A stretch of DNA of 64,000 nt, taken from Xenorhabdus hominickii (GTDB lineage Bacteria > Pseudomonadota > Gammaproteobacteria > Enterobacterales > Enterobacteriaceae). The DNA lies in NCBI RefSeq assembly GCF_002632725.1, contig NZ_NJAI01000001.1:341033-405032 (forward strand). The letters are read 5' to 3'. Shown here piece after piece: positions 19,501 through 28,559 of the stretch. The notes under the pieces were generated by a model. It did no database searches, was not told the origin of the DNA, and was given only the letters and a program-made list of their open reading frames with translations. The position numbers and the translations under genes were made by a program. Positions within the stretch are counted from its first letter, which is position 1; every line of letters begins with the position of its first letter.

Positions 19501-22500
19501 ATCCTGAAGGACATGGAAGTGTATGTAGTTGAATGCAGTCTGAACCGTGATTGTGTTGACATAGGCCTGTATTTCGCTCAAGGGAAAACGTCGATGTCTA
19601 TGATTTTTCTTTTCATGTCGATGGACAGTTTCAGCAAGCTGAATCCATGTCAATCCCTTTACACTGACCCGCAAAGGTACAGTGTTCAAGAATAACCCGA
19701 GGAGATGTTCAGCATGCCTGATATCTGGACGAGTATGAGTCACTACCCCAGTAACCAATTCCTCGCTGTCACTCATCAAAGCCATTACGACACTATGTGC
19801 AGCAAGATAGAAAGATTTTACAGGTAATTGAACCGTTTTAGCTAAGTCTCGTAAGGCTGTGTCAAGTTTAGGATCAACTTTAAAACGGTAGGAAAACATT
19901 CCTTGGGATGGTAATTTCGAATATTTTGCTAAACCAATAGGAAGTGTATTGGGAGTTTCACTGAGGTATTCCTGCCAGTATTCTCGATGCTCTTCTACCT
20001 CGATCGCTTCGATCTCATTTTGGACAAAGAGTGATGGATTAGGTAGCTCTTTTACTGTATATCCGAGTTCAACATCGTCAGTTTTCCCCGCATAGGATAA
20101 TAGGAGCTCACGAATAAAATTTGCAACACTTCCACCATCAAGGATCGCATGATGAAAACTTAAGATAAGATCAATGAGTCCAGAATCTTTTCTAATAAAA
20201 ATACCTACATGAAAAAGAGGTCCAGAATCAAAATTGTAGTTATAACGAGACCACTTATCAAAATGATTCATGATTGTATCTTCATACACATTAGCTTCTG
20301 GTGTAGAGATTAACAAAACATCTTCAACAGGAACGTCATTCTTGATGATTTGAAGTGGCCTATCAAAATCACTCAAATTGAACGTAGTTCGCAATGCAGG
20401 ATGCCGCCAAATTAGTGCCTGCAAAGCTAGCTTAAATGCGGTTTCATCCCACATAGTCTTGATAGTGTAACGGAACACATCTTTATAGGTACGTCCTTCT
20501 CTACTCTCGTAACTATGGTAAATGAGGCCAAGTTGCAACTGCGATGCAGGATATGCATCGTAGTAATCATGATGTCTCAATTTATCTCGATCTAGCTCAC
20601 TTACCAAAGCAAACGAAGATAGTGGCTCTTTTGCAACCTGTTGAGTTTCCGAGAGCCTATTAAGAATGTTTCCCAAAGTACGAACTGTAGTATACTGTGC
20701 AAGCTCTGTAAGCCCCACCCTATAATCATAAGCCTCCAATTCGGATCGTACTTTCAGCATCAGGATGGAATCTCCACCAAGAACATAAAAATCGTCGTCA
20801 GGATAGATGTTATGTTGGCCAAGGATTTTGCTCCAGACTTTGACCACAATTGTTTCACCCTCTCCCAGCTCAACTGATGGAAGAACATCTTTTTTTGTAC
20901 AGAGCGCACGGGTAACCTTACTGTGATCGAATTTTCCGTTAGGAGTAAGCGGAATACTTTCCAACCGTTCAAATCTTGTCGGAATCATGACGATTGGTAG
21001 AATCTTTGCTAATTGTTCGCGGATTTTACGCTCGTCCACATCCTTCTTCGCCACATATATTCCAATCAGATGTTTTCCCCGAATTTCATCATCTTCTATT
21101 AGGACCTCCGCTTTCTGTATTTCCGGAAGCCCAAGAAGCGCATTCTTCACCTCACCAAGCTCAATACGGTTCCCACGGATCTTCACCTGCCCATCAATCC
21201 TACCAAGATAAATAATAGAACCATCTTTATCCCAAGCTGCGAGATCACCAGAGCGATACCAACGAGAGCTTCTTTCACTCTGATCAAAAATAAATCTATC
21301 TGAGGTTAAGTCTGGTCGATTCAAATAACCTTGTGCGAGCTGAACTCCTCCAATCTGGAGTTCTCCTGGTATACCAATTGGTAATCTCTGTCCATGATGT
21401 GACACAATCCTGATAGAAGTATTGTTTATCGGAAAACCTATAGGTACAGATACGATTTTTTCCCTTTGTTCAAGGTTCAATTCATAATAAGTAACATCTA
21501 CCGTGGCCTCTGTTGGGCCATAGAGATTTATTAGTCTCGGAGGTTGTCTATCCTGCATGAAAAGTTTCTTATATCTATTTACAACTGCAGGAGTGAGAGC
21601 TTCACCACTCATGAATAAACATTTAAGTCCTGACACGGCATCTAAACTATTCACATCTTCAGCAAGAGCTTGTACATAGGGCTCAAACATTGAAGGAACA
21701 AAATGTACAACAGTTACACCGTGCATGGAAATTGCTCGGATCAATTCTCGTGGGTCACGTTGAGCCCCTTGTTTGAGAAGAACCACTGATGCTCCTGTTA
21801 TTGCCCACCAAAATAGCTCCCACACCGACACATCAAAGGAAATTGGTGTTTTCTGGAGAATGACATCTGTCGTATTCAAGGCATAAACTTCCTGCATCCA
21901 TTCAAGCCGATTAATAACAGAGTGGTGTTCGACAACAACCCCTTTTGGACGACCAGTCGACCCTGATGTGTATATAACGTATGCTGCGGAGTCTGGTCGC
22001 GTTCTGATGTTACAGACAATATGACTATCAAGCTTTTTCGCCACAGAGGTAGGATCAAAATGCCGTGAATCGTCAACTGAAATGACATGTGGCAGATTTG
22101 AAATTACCACTTTGACACGACTATCCTCGAGCATATATCTGACACGGTCCTCAGGATATTCACTGTCGATAGGCAGATATGCAGCACCTACTTTCAGAAC
22201 TCCAAATATTGCAGCGATCATTTCCGGCGACCGTTCAAGTGATACTGCGACGATATCTCCAGGATTGATACCTCGTGTTTCTAAAGCATAGGCAATAGAA
22301 GATGACCATTCACTTAATTGAGCATACGACACTCCCCCCCTATCTTGGCCACGCAAGGCAATATTGTGTGGAAACTGTTTGGCTTTAGCCTCAAACAAGG
22401 AGATAACTGTTTCAGTTCGGCTGTAAGGTTTTATTGGACCATTCTCATACTTTTTCAGGAAACTAATCTGTTTCGGTGTGAGAAGATCGATTTGGGAAAC

Positions 22501-23772
22501 ATACTCATCAAGTTTCTCATGGAGATGGTTTACAAGCTGAATCAGAGTTTCAGCAAAAGCTCTTGCAGTCATCTCATTAGTGAAAGCCGATGGATTTAAA
22601 CAAATCTCACCATAGACATCAGTATTATTGCCATAAGTGTGCATGTGTATTGCAATAGCATCTTGCTCATGCACATGTGCAACATTCTTGATAAATTCAC
22701 CATTGTCGGATTTAACACAATCCTGCGGATATCGTAGGTACGAAATAGTTGCATCAAATAATTGTCGAGAAGTTGTTGCTCGCGAGAGCTCAGATATGAG
22801 CTTTCCTAAAGGTACCGCTTGGTGCGCCTTGAGGAAGGTTATTTTATCCTTGATAGCCAAGCTAATTTGGCTTGGAGTGGAATTTGAATGAACTTCAATC
22901 TTGACAGGAAGGAAATTAGCCTTTTGCGTAATAGAAGTAATTTCATTTTCGTTCCTGTTTAGAAAAGGAACACCTATGAAAAATTTTTCATTTCCATATA
23001 TATTCGAGAGTAATATAGATAGAGCTGTAGCAACAGTCATAAATGGAGTAAACCCTCTATCTATTCCGCGCATTACCTCAACAGCCGAAATTCTAAAAGT
23101 TTTTCTAATATCTTGGTAATTAGAATTTCCACTCCAATTCTTAGAAAATAATACCGGATCAACATCTTTAATTTGAGATACAATTTTATTAAGTGATTTA
23201 TTAAAATCAAATTCTTCACTTACAGAGGAGGATGTTACAATTTTTTTTAAATTTAGGTGTTCATTCTCAGTATCTCTTACGTTACCTTCATAGGCATCCA
23301 GAATTTTCTGGGTAAAAATATTTAAAGCCCAGCTATCAGCAACAATATGGTGAGCTCGAACCATTAATACATTTTTCTTATTAGTTCTTCCTATAGCAAT
23401 ATCAATCAAAGGCGAATTCGATATATCCCAAATTTTATATGACCAATCGCTAAAAAAAGATACTAGTTCCTGCTCATTATCGAACTGATAATCATGGACT
23501 TGAGGCAGCACTAAAGAAGGGTTTATTTTCACTCTAGGACTATCTTCATACTTATCAAAAGCTTTACGAAACATAAGTTCCGATGACAAGATTTGTTCAG
23601 TAACTTGTCTAAACTTAACAAAATCAACAGACTTCGGCAGAGATCTACTGAGTGCTACCGTGAATTGAGAACTATTCGGATTACGTATCGCCTCAACCCA
23701 AATATCCTGTTCATATGGGTTCAACATAGTGTCATGCAAGTTACGAAATGCAAGTTCAGTAGCAATATTCAT
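16579..23772 (-). CDS. xhpA: Two-module NRPS, C-A-T-C-A-T-TE (PxaA/XhpA-like)
   Basis: A 2397-aa nonribosomal peptide synthetase. Domains in order: starter C (HHIVADS near 165), A1 (YTSGSTGRPKG; YRSGDLAAW), T1 (LGGDSI near 1040), C2 (HHAILDG near 1240), A2 (FTSGSTGVPKG; YRTGDIG), T2 (CGATSL near 2085), thioesterase (GWSYGG near 2220). Reading the ten specificity positions against GrsA gives A1 = D-V-W-H-F-S-L-V-D-K, a serine code, and A2 = D-V-Q-F-A-S-Q-V-I-K, which starts like proline codes but differs later. An acyl-Ser-Pro product released by the TE and oxidised by the adjacent FAD enzyme is the known route to pyrrolizixenamide-type alkaloids. The starter C domain implies an acyl chain on Ser. 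Start at 23772 is set by GGAG 8 nt upstream. Confidence 0.88.
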   Translation of the reverse strand: MNIATELAFRNLHDTMLNPYEQDIWVEAIRNPNSSQFTVALSRSLPKSVDFVKFRQVTEQILSSELMFRKAFDKYEDSPRVKINPSLVLPQVHDYQFDNEQELVSFFSDWSYKIWDISNSPLIDIAIGRTNKKNVLMVRAHHIVADSWALNIFTQKILDAYEGNVRDTENEHLNLKKIVTSSSVSEEFDFNKSLNKIVSQIKDVDPVLFSKNWSGNSNYQDIRKTFRISAVEVMRGIDRGFTPFMTVATALSILLSNIYGNEKFFIGVPFLNRNENEITSITQKANFLPVKIEVHSNSTPSQISLAIKDKITFLKAHQAVPLGKLISELSRATTSRQLFDATISYLRYPQDCVKSDNGEFIKNVAHVHEQDAIAIHMHTYGNNTDVYGEICLNPSAFTNEMTARAFAETLIQLVNHLHEKLDEYVSQIDLLTPKQISFLKKYENGPIKPYSRTETVISLFEAKAKQFPHNIALRGQDRGGVSYAQLSEWSSSIAYALETRGINPGDIVAVSLERSPEMIAAIFGVLKVGAAYLPIDSEYPEDRVRYMLEDSRVKVVISNLPHVISVDDSRHFDPTSVAKKLDSHIVCNIRTRPDSAAYVIYTSGSTGRPKGVVVEHHSVINRLEWMQEVYALNTTDVILQKTPISFDVSVWELFWWAITGASVVLLKQGAQRDPRELIRAISMHGVTVVHFVPSMFEPYVQALAEDVNSLDAVSGLKCLFMSGEALTPAVVNRYKKLFMQDRQPPRLINLYGPTEATVDVTYYELNLEQREKIVSVPIGFPINNTSIRIVSHHGQRLPIGIPGELQIGGVQLAQGYLNRPDLTSDRFIFDQSERSSRWYRSGDLAAWDKDGSIIYLGRIDGQVKIRGNRIELGEVKNALLGLPEIQKAEVLIEDDEIRGKHLIGIYVAKKDVDERKIREQLAKILPIVMIPTRFERLESIPLTPNGKFDHSKVTRALCTKKDVLPSVELGEGETIVVKVWSKILGQHNIYPDDDFYVLGGDSILMLKVRSELEAYDYRVGLTELAQYTTVRTLGNILNRLSETQQVAKEPLSSFALVSELDRDKLRHHDYYDAYPASQLQLGLIYHSYESREGRTYKDVFRYTIKTMWDETAFKLALQALIWRHPALRTTFNLSDFDRPLQIIKNDVPVEDVLLISTPEANVYEDTIMNHFDKWSRYNYNFDSGPLFHVGIFIRKDSGLIDLILSFHHAILDGGSVANFIRELLLSYAGKTDDVELGYTVKELPNPSLFVQNEIEAIEVEEHREYWQEYLSETPNTLPIGLAKYSKLPSQGMFSYRFKVDPKLDTALRDLAKTVQLPVKSFYLAAHSVVMALMSDSEELVTGVVTHTRPDIRHAEHLLGLFLNTVPLRVSVKGLTWIQLAETVHRHEKKNHRHRRFPLSEIQAYVNTITVQTAFNYIHFHVLQDVSSKTDIEILGFEPREETNFAILVNVMRDFAREQVSIRIDLDGNLYSREQGETFVSLFRLALEKIACWPHSAVTLSQSLSAQGNIIPSLSEEPFESIPILIRRAVESNPTSIAVTHGSNELTYEELWKVSASIALLLHERGVKMHDVVGVALPRSFEQIAAIIAILRIGAVCLPIDISYPASRIKLILDIAEPAVLITVPEVTELPNFERLLILEDAIIPKITVDIDTEVTPADIAYILFTSGSTGVPKGVAMPHRGLANLINWQNRISSGSQVLSTLQFAPLSFDVSFQEISSTLAAGSILHLIDESERRDPVALLRLLDRKAVERIFLPYIALQQLAETAVSLGLFPQKLRVVASSGEQLRVTQEIRYFIAGLKGGMLENQYGPTETHVIAYNNMSGDSAYFAPLPPVGTPISGVGIIILDQHSDVVPAGIPGEICAYGKALASGYYRALNQTHQKFVKHPDIPGGVFYRTGDIGIQLPSGEIISLGRNDMQIKVRGYRIEPSEVELKIHRFFEKKGKSIEVAVVACRRDDLDSYLVAFLVGKEDHNIQEQLLQYLGSELPPYMVPSYLVWIDSLPKTPSGKRDDARLSQLKIRSESNREYRAPKDQYEHELCKLIAELLKIHQISPEQNIFDCGATSLTAMRIVVIVEKLYGINVPLSVFVSAPTIAQLAELIRSGGGEFKFDPLVPLRETGCRSPLFLVHPMGGNILSYLRMLPYLPKDQPIYALQASGVDIGSSPIPTIEEQAKFYIEKIKQVQPNGPYVIGGWSYGGFITFEIANQLIRAGDTVANILILDTMALNSHAQGKASDDALLTWFFWELLWTSRGSSLPVQIVPPEIIDLQERFNYITDYAIKIGAIPAGSTKAVMYRLFDVYRTNWQAATEYNVGRPNLDITLIRAKEPLPTILREMHDTICSEYKDPKNGWGDKTSGKIKVIEIDGNHLTIMEEPYVKELVQTIVHEINAASEVLENE

Positions 23773-23876
23773 ATTCAACACTCCATACAAATGATGAAAT
23801 AAATTCTACAAATAAAGAAATATACAAAATCAAACTAACCAAAACTTATTTTGGTCGTTGCGTAATAGCTCTCTAC

Positions 23877-23918
23877 AAGAATAAGAATAAGAATAAGAAT
23901 AAGAATAAGAACAAGAAC
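23877..23918. repeat. Hexanucleotide repeat in the NRPS 5' leader
   Basis: Five copies of AAGAAT followed by two of AAGAAC (plus strand), 42 bp in all. On the NRPS transcript this is (GTTCTT)2(ATTCTT)5, lying roughly 10-50 nt after the predicted start of transcription and about 105 nt before the NRPS ATG. Such tracts change copy number by slippage. Confidence 0.9.
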
Positions 23919-23930
23919 AAAAATACCACC

Positions 23931-23962
23931 AAATAATGTCATTAGATGACATTATTTGTCAA
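23931..23962 (-). promoter_or_regulatory. NRPS promoter with TetR-type operator
   Basis: On the minus strand TTGACA (23962-23957) and CATTAT (23938-23933) are 18 nt apart. The palindrome AAATAATGTCAT-TAG-ATGACATTATTT (23931-23957, 12-bp perfect arms) covers the spacer and -10. This is where a TetR-family repressor would block RNA polymerase, and a divergent tetR-type gene starts at 24069. Confidence 0.75.
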
Positions 23963-23995
23963 CAGGCAAAATACACTTAATGAAATTTATAATTA

Positions 23996-24023
23996 TTTAC
24001 AATATTTAATTTCGTGCTAAAAT
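23996..24023 (+). promoter_or_regulatory. Promoter of the TetR-type regulator
   Basis: TTTACA (23996-24001), 16-nt spacer, TAAAAT (24018-24023). It lies 34 nt from the operator palindrome, so autoregulation is possible. Confidence 0.5.
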
Positions 24024-24068
24024 GAAAGGTTAAGCATTATAAGATTTTGGTTTATAACGAGGTAGTAG

Positions 24069-24734
24069 ATGATAGATAGAAACAAAGAAGAATTTGGTCG
24101 CCGTGAGCGCAAAAAAAGGATGTTGCGAAATGCTCTAATTAAGGCATCTTATGAACTTTTTTCTATAAAAGGATTTGACGAAACACGGATAGAAGATATT
24201 ACCGAAAAAGTTGATGTTTCTACTCGCACTTTCTTTCGTTATTTTGCTTCAAAAGAAGAAGTTGTTCTTGATTATCAAGAAGCAGAGAATAAAGACTTCA
24301 TCACAGCCCTCTCCCACCGCCCGTCAAGTGAGTCCGTCATAACGGCATTACGACATGCTGCTGTAGAAGTTGTAAAGAAATGTGAAAAAGGCTCTTACGG
24401 CTTTGATGCAGATCGATTCATGACGTTACAAGAATTACTGAGAAATCACCCACTGGTAAGAGCTAAGAGTTTTCAATATAGTGAAAATACAAAAAATTCA
24501 ATCACTTCGTTAATTGCAAAACGAATGGGTACCAACATTAGTGATGACATTCGTCCAAGCATTATCACAGGAATTTTAGATTATGCACACTGGGCTGCGT
24601 ATAACACTTGGAAGAAAAACACACACAATACTGTTGTACCTTACTCCGATATTCTTAATAAAGTATTTCTGATTATCGAAGGTGGTCTTAACTTTCCTGC
24701 AAGCAACTCATCAAACTCTGGTAGTACTAAATAA
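24069..24734 (+). CDS. TetR/AcrR-family regulator of the NRPS cluster
   Basis: A 221-aa regulator. Residues 13-70 hold the TetR N-terminal helix-turn-helix (LIKASYELFSIKGFDETRIE, then VSTRTFFRYFASKEEVVLDY). The rest is a variable helical ligand-binding domain. It is divergent from the NRPS gene, with a 12-3-12 palindrome in the shared region placed over the NRPS promoter, so it most likely represses the alkaloid operon and perhaps itself. ATG 24069 follows GAGG at a normal distance. The inducer is unknown. Confidence 0.88.
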   Translation: MIDRNKEEFGRRERKKRMLRNALIKASYELFSIKGFDETRIEDITEKVDVSTRTFFRYFASKEEVVLDYQEAENKDFITALSHRPSSESVITALRHAAVEVVKKCEKGSYGFDADRFMTLQELLRNHPLVRAKSFQYSENTKNSITSLIAKRMGTNISDDIRPSIITGILDYAHWAAYNTWKKNTHNTVVPYSDILNKVFLIIEGGLNFPASNSSNSGSTK

Positions 24735-24829
24735 AATTCCAAAATATCTAACAACGCAGACGAGTGGAAGGAATCTATTGCAAATATTCTATAACATGAT
24801 TATATATTCACGATGTTGATTAGTCTTAA

Positions 24830-24990
24830 ACATAATATTCACGCTCAATGAAAGTGCCGATGATTTTATCATGCAGTTCAGCTAACTTTGAATACTCCAA
24901 TGTCTCACGATTCAATCGCTTAATTTCGGTTACGAAACATCAGATTCTCACGCTCGATACGTTGTGTGAAACTTTTCCTTATGAGACACT
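24830..24990 (-). mobile_element. IS1-family insB 3' relic
   Basis: On the minus strand the DNA reads RIERENLMFRNR and, after a one-base frame change, IKRLNRETLEYSKLAELHDK followed by IIGTFIERE. This is the InsB C-terminus. It abuts the left end of the IS982 element. Confidence 0.7.
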
Positions 24991-24996
24991 TGCTAG

Positions 24997-25994
24997 TTAA
25001 CCCGAATTCTGGATAAGAAATTGAACTAAGTGGCTGTTCCAAGATCAGAGTTTTAGACCGATAAAAAACCAATCTTAAAAGGAACAGGCAATGGATAAAT
25101 TAGTTGAACTTTTCTGCGATGTCGATGATTTTTGTCGGGCTTTTATTCCTCAATGGACACAATTTTGTCTCGAAAACAGGTATCGTCAGCGCCACCGTCA
25201 GGATCGTATGAGTCTCAGCGAGATAATGGTCATTTTGGTCTTGTTCCATATGTCCGCCCACCGGAATTTCAAAACATTCTATCTGGGGTTTATTTGGCAA
25301 TATCATCATAAAGACTTCCCGACCTTACTCAGTTACACTCGTTTTATCAGTGTAGCCCCATCCGTTTTAGTCCCACTTTGTTGCTATTTCACTCGATTAA
25401 AAGGAAAACACATTGGTATCACTTTTATTGATTCTACCTGTCTGCGTGTTTGCCGTAACATCCGTATTCCCCACCATCAAGTCTTTAAGGGGATCTCAGA
25501 CGGGGGAAAACGTCAATGGGATAGTTTTATGAATTTAAGTTGCATTTGATCGTTAACCCTCAGGGGGAAATTGTGGCGACCAATATTACCGCCGATAATG
25601 TCGATGACCGGGAACCAGTCCGTGAATTAGCCAAAGAATTAACGGGGGCTCTTTACGGGGCATCAAAGGTTATCTCAGTCAAGCGCTCACGAACGATTTA
25701 GCAGACACTGGTGCAATGCTCATCACTCAAAAGCGTCGTAATATGAAAGCACAGACCTCGCTGAGTGGGATAAGATAATGTTATAAAATCGCTTTATTAT
25801 TGAAACGATCAATGGACAGTTAAATAATATCTCTCAGATAGAACACTCACATCACCGCAGTATCAAGAGATTTCTATTAACCGTGTTGGGGGGACTCATT
25901 GCCTATTGTTTGAAAAAGAAGAAACCGTCACTAAGTCATCTTTTCCATTCGGGAGAAGATGACTTAGTGACGGCTTAAGCAGAATTTGGGTTAA
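24997..25994 (+). mobile_element. IS982-family element, transposase frameshifted
   Basis: 15-bp terminal inverted repeats TTAACCCGAATTCTG (24997-25011) and CAGAATTTGGGTTAA (25980-25994) match at 14 of 15 positions and enclose 998 bp, normal for IS982. The transposase starts at 25091 (MDKLVELFCDVDDFCRAFIP), keeps the first DDE Asp in TFIDSTCLRVC, and stops at 25549. The rest ([44 protein letters not shown]) follows in other frames. At least three lesions mean it is inactive without a helper. No target-site duplication was found. Confidence 0.85.
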
Positions 25995-26013
25995 GTAAGG
26001 GTAAGCATCATGA

Positions 26014-26043
26014 GTGTTCCCCGTAAGTACGGGAATAAAACCG
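26014..26043 (+). CRISPR. Orphan degenerate CRISPR repeat (type I-E-like)
   Basis: A single 30-nt unit beginning GTGTTCCCCGTAAGTACGGG and ending AATAAAACCG resembles the 29-nt type I-E repeat (GTGTTCCCCG, short stem, ATAAACCG) with one extra A. The CCCGT/ACGGG stem is kept. No second repeat or spacer series follows, so it is a solitary relic, plausibly of the system whose cas3-cse1 remains lie at the left end. Confidence 0.55.
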
Positions 26044-26433
26044 AAATATTAAGAGGACAAAAGGTTACCACGGTAATCAAAAACAATTTCACTTTTAACA
26101 ATGGATGCTATAAGAATTTTTTCTCAACTCTCTGAATCAATTATTCATATATGACCATAATTAAAAATATTTTCTGTAATCATTTCTCTAACAAAAAAAC
26201 ATCAATAAAAAACATTACCGTAAAGATAATAATAAAATAATTAATTTAATTAACCATTATAGAGGATATATTAGTTTAATTTGACGATCAAACAAACGAA
26301 CATTCCGAATTCATAAACATATTATCACCAAGCACCATTCGTTAATGCTTGTCCAAAAAACCTATGGTAATCTACGCGGCCTTCCGTCCCTTACAGTTGA
26401 TTTTACAATCAAAAATAGGAACCTAATTTACTT
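26044..26433. other. AT-rich leader of the envelope operon
   Basis: No gene is visible. The stretch is strongly AT-rich and presumably holds the promoter of the operon that starts at 26434; no single -35/-10 pair stands out enough to name. Confidence 0.4.
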
Positions 26434-27408
26434 ATGAAATTAACTAACACCAATAAATTGTTAGCCGTGACGCTATGTCTGGCAACCTCATACAGCTACG
26501 CAGATAGTGAACGTCCACTTTTCTCATTAACCATGACTGAATCAGGCGTCCCTCAGACAAATAATGACGGTAGTTTATCCCGCTCTTCCAAATCTGAGTC
26601 TCGTATTCTACCAATTTGGGGTAATGAAGCTCGGGCGAAAGGTTATGATCTGCCTGAGCCGTTTGGTGTTAGTTATGGTTATATGAATCTGCGACAAGAC
26701 GTTGTTGTGGATAAAATCGGTTTTATTATGCCTAAAAATCCATCTACTGCTGAAGCCTTAAAAATACAAGCAGGAAAGACTCGTGAACGAAATGAGTCAC
26801 ATATGCTTAAACTAGATACATGGGTACTACCATTTTTAAATGTTTATGGAGTGTATGGAAAAACAAAGGGTACCTCCGCAACTAATATTGAAAATGTAGA
26901 ATTAGGTTTTTTTAAATTTAAAAACATACCTTTTGAATTAGACTTTCAAGGAAAAACTTTGGGGGGTGGTTTAACATTAGCTGGTGGCTATAACCAATTT
27001 TTTGTAACACTAGATGCAAACTACACGCGTACTAATCTGGATATTTTAGACGGTGATATAACAGCTTATGTTATGACCCCTAGAATTGGCTATGAATTCA
27101 TTTTTGAACCATTATTTGCAGGGCAAGGTAATACCAAAATCCAAATTTGGGCTGGTGCCATGTATCAAGATATTACTCAGCGTTTCAAAGGTAACATTAA
27201 TAACCTAAATTTACCTGGAGTTTTCGGTGTTCTCGTTAAAGCAATGGATGATCCAGATATGAAATTCGACGTCGAACAACATCTCGCCCACAAATGGAAC
27301 AATACCGCAGGCGTTCGTATCGAACTTACCCGTAATTTTAACGTATTATCCGAAGTCGGTTTCGGAAACCGTAACAGTTTCTTTATTTCCGGAGAGTTCC
27401 GCTTCTAA
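26434..27408 (+). CDS. Outer-membrane beta-barrel protein
   Basis: A 324-aa protein with a Sec signal peptide (about residues 1-23, SYSYA-DSE) and alternating amphipathic strands ending in FFISGEFRF, whose terminal Phe is the signature of outer-membrane barrels. I do not recognise a named family; it may be related to VirK/OmpW-sized barrels, but there is no diagnostic motif. It is the first gene of a three-gene operon and its stop TAA shares one base with the next ATG (27408). Confidence 0.7.
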   Translation: MKLTNTNKLLAVTLCLATSYSYADSERPLFSLTMTESGVPQTNNDGSLSRSSKSESRILPIWGNEARAKGYDLPEPFGVSYGYMNLRQDVVVDKIGFIMPKNPSTAEALKIQAGKTRERNESHMLKLDTWVLPFLNVYGVYGKTKGTSATNIENVELGFFKFKNIPFELDFQGKTLGGGLTLAGGYNQFFVTLDANYTRTNLDILDGDITAYVMTPRIGYEFIFEPLFAGQGNTKIQIWAGAMYQDITQRFKGNINNLNLPGVFGVLVKAMDDPDMKFDVEQHLAHKWNNTAGVRIELTRNFNVLSEVGFGNRNSFFISGEFRF

Positions 27409-28559
27409 TGTCTGGCCTCGCAACATTGAAAAGGCTGGTGATATCCAGCCTCCTGATGTTTACTGCCTCAGCCGCACAAGCGCAGATTTTACCTGATCGG
27501 CAAAAAATTGATGGTTGGTTAAACGAATTAGGCGGCAGCAATCATTTTGATGCCCACAAGAAAATCGACTGGGGCGTATTGCCCGGGCCTTTCTACACCC
27601 CTGAAATGGGTGTGGGGGTTGGTGTTGCCGTTGTGGGTTTATACCGCCCCGACAGCTCAGATCATATCAGCCAAACATCTTCACTGGGACTCAGTGGTTT
27701 TGGCTCATCTACCGGCGCATTTGGTCTGAATTTCACCAATTATAATTTTCTTGCCAACGATCAATGGCGATTGTTCGTTTCAGGTACATTGAATAACACC
27801 CCAACTTATTATTGGGGCAAGGGCTATAACGCCGGTCAAAATAACCGTAATAAAGAGAAATATCACTCACAGGAATTTGATATTCGTCCCCGTCTCCTCT
27901 ATCGCGTTGCCGATGCGACGTATATGGGGCTAGGCTGGCATTTTTCATCTCTCAACGCCAGTAACCCAGATATCGGGGCTAAACGGTATTTTGACCATTC
28001 CGTCGGTGGCCGTTCAGTAGTCAGTTCCGGTGTAAGTACCTACTTCAGTTATGACACACGGGATTTCTTACCCAATGCCCAGCATGGACAAACGTTTGAG
28101 ATAGTTTATACCTATTTTTCCCCAGAATTAGGGGCAGACCATCGTTTCCATACGACCCAATTTCAGTTTTCGACCTATCACCAGTTATCAGACAAAACCG
28201 TACTGGCCTTTGATAACTATGCCCGTTTCAGTGCAGGTGATGTGCCGTGGAATCAACTGTCGCTACTCGGCAATGGTCAGCGAATGCGTGGGTATTATGA
28301 AGGCCGCTATCGTGATAACAATATCTTCACGACACAACTGGAAATAAGGCAAAAACTTGATTGGCGCCATGGTGTCGTCGGCTGGGTAAGTATGGGGACA
28401 TTAGGTGACTCCCCTTCTGAATTAGGAAAAAAACATTGGCTCCCCTCCGTTGGGGTTGGCTATCGTTTCGAATTTAAACCACGTATGAATGTCAGATTAG
28501 ATTTTGGTGTTGGTAAGGACAGTACAGGGTTCTATTTTCAGGTAGGAGAGGCATTTTGA
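27408..28559 (+). CDS. BamA/TamA-like outer-membrane protein
   Basis: A 383-aa protein with signal peptide (residues 1-26, ASAAQA-Q). It lacks POTRA repeats and consists mostly of a C-terminal Omp85-type barrel: GPFYTPEMGVGVG near residue 50, YDTRDFLPNAQHGQTF near 215, a GNGQRMRGYYEGRYRDNN segment near 285 (the RGY..RFRD-like element of the family), and a final Phe. Short Omp85-like proteins of this kind are usually called surface antigen. It overlaps the first gene by one base and the third by four, so the three proteins are made together in the envelope. Confidence 0.78.
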   Translation: MSGLATLKRLVISSLLMFTASAAQAQILPDRQKIDGWLNELGGSNHFDAHKKIDWGVLPGPFYTPEMGVGVGVAVVGLYRPDSSDHISQTSSLGLSGFGSSTGAFGLNFTNYNFLANDQWRLFVSGTLNNTPTYYWGKGYNAGQNNRNKEKYHSQEFDIRPRLLYRVADATYMGLGWHFSSLNASNPDIGAKRYFDHSVGGRSVVSSGVSTYFSYDTRDFLPNAQHGQTFEIVYTYFSPELGADHRFHTTQFQFSTYHQLSDKTVLAFDNYARFSAGDVPWNQLSLLGNGQRMRGYYEGRYRDNNIFTTQLEIRQKLDWRHGVVGWVSMGTLGDSPSELGKKHWLPSVGVGYRFEFKPRMNVRLDFGVGKDSTGFYFQVGEAF

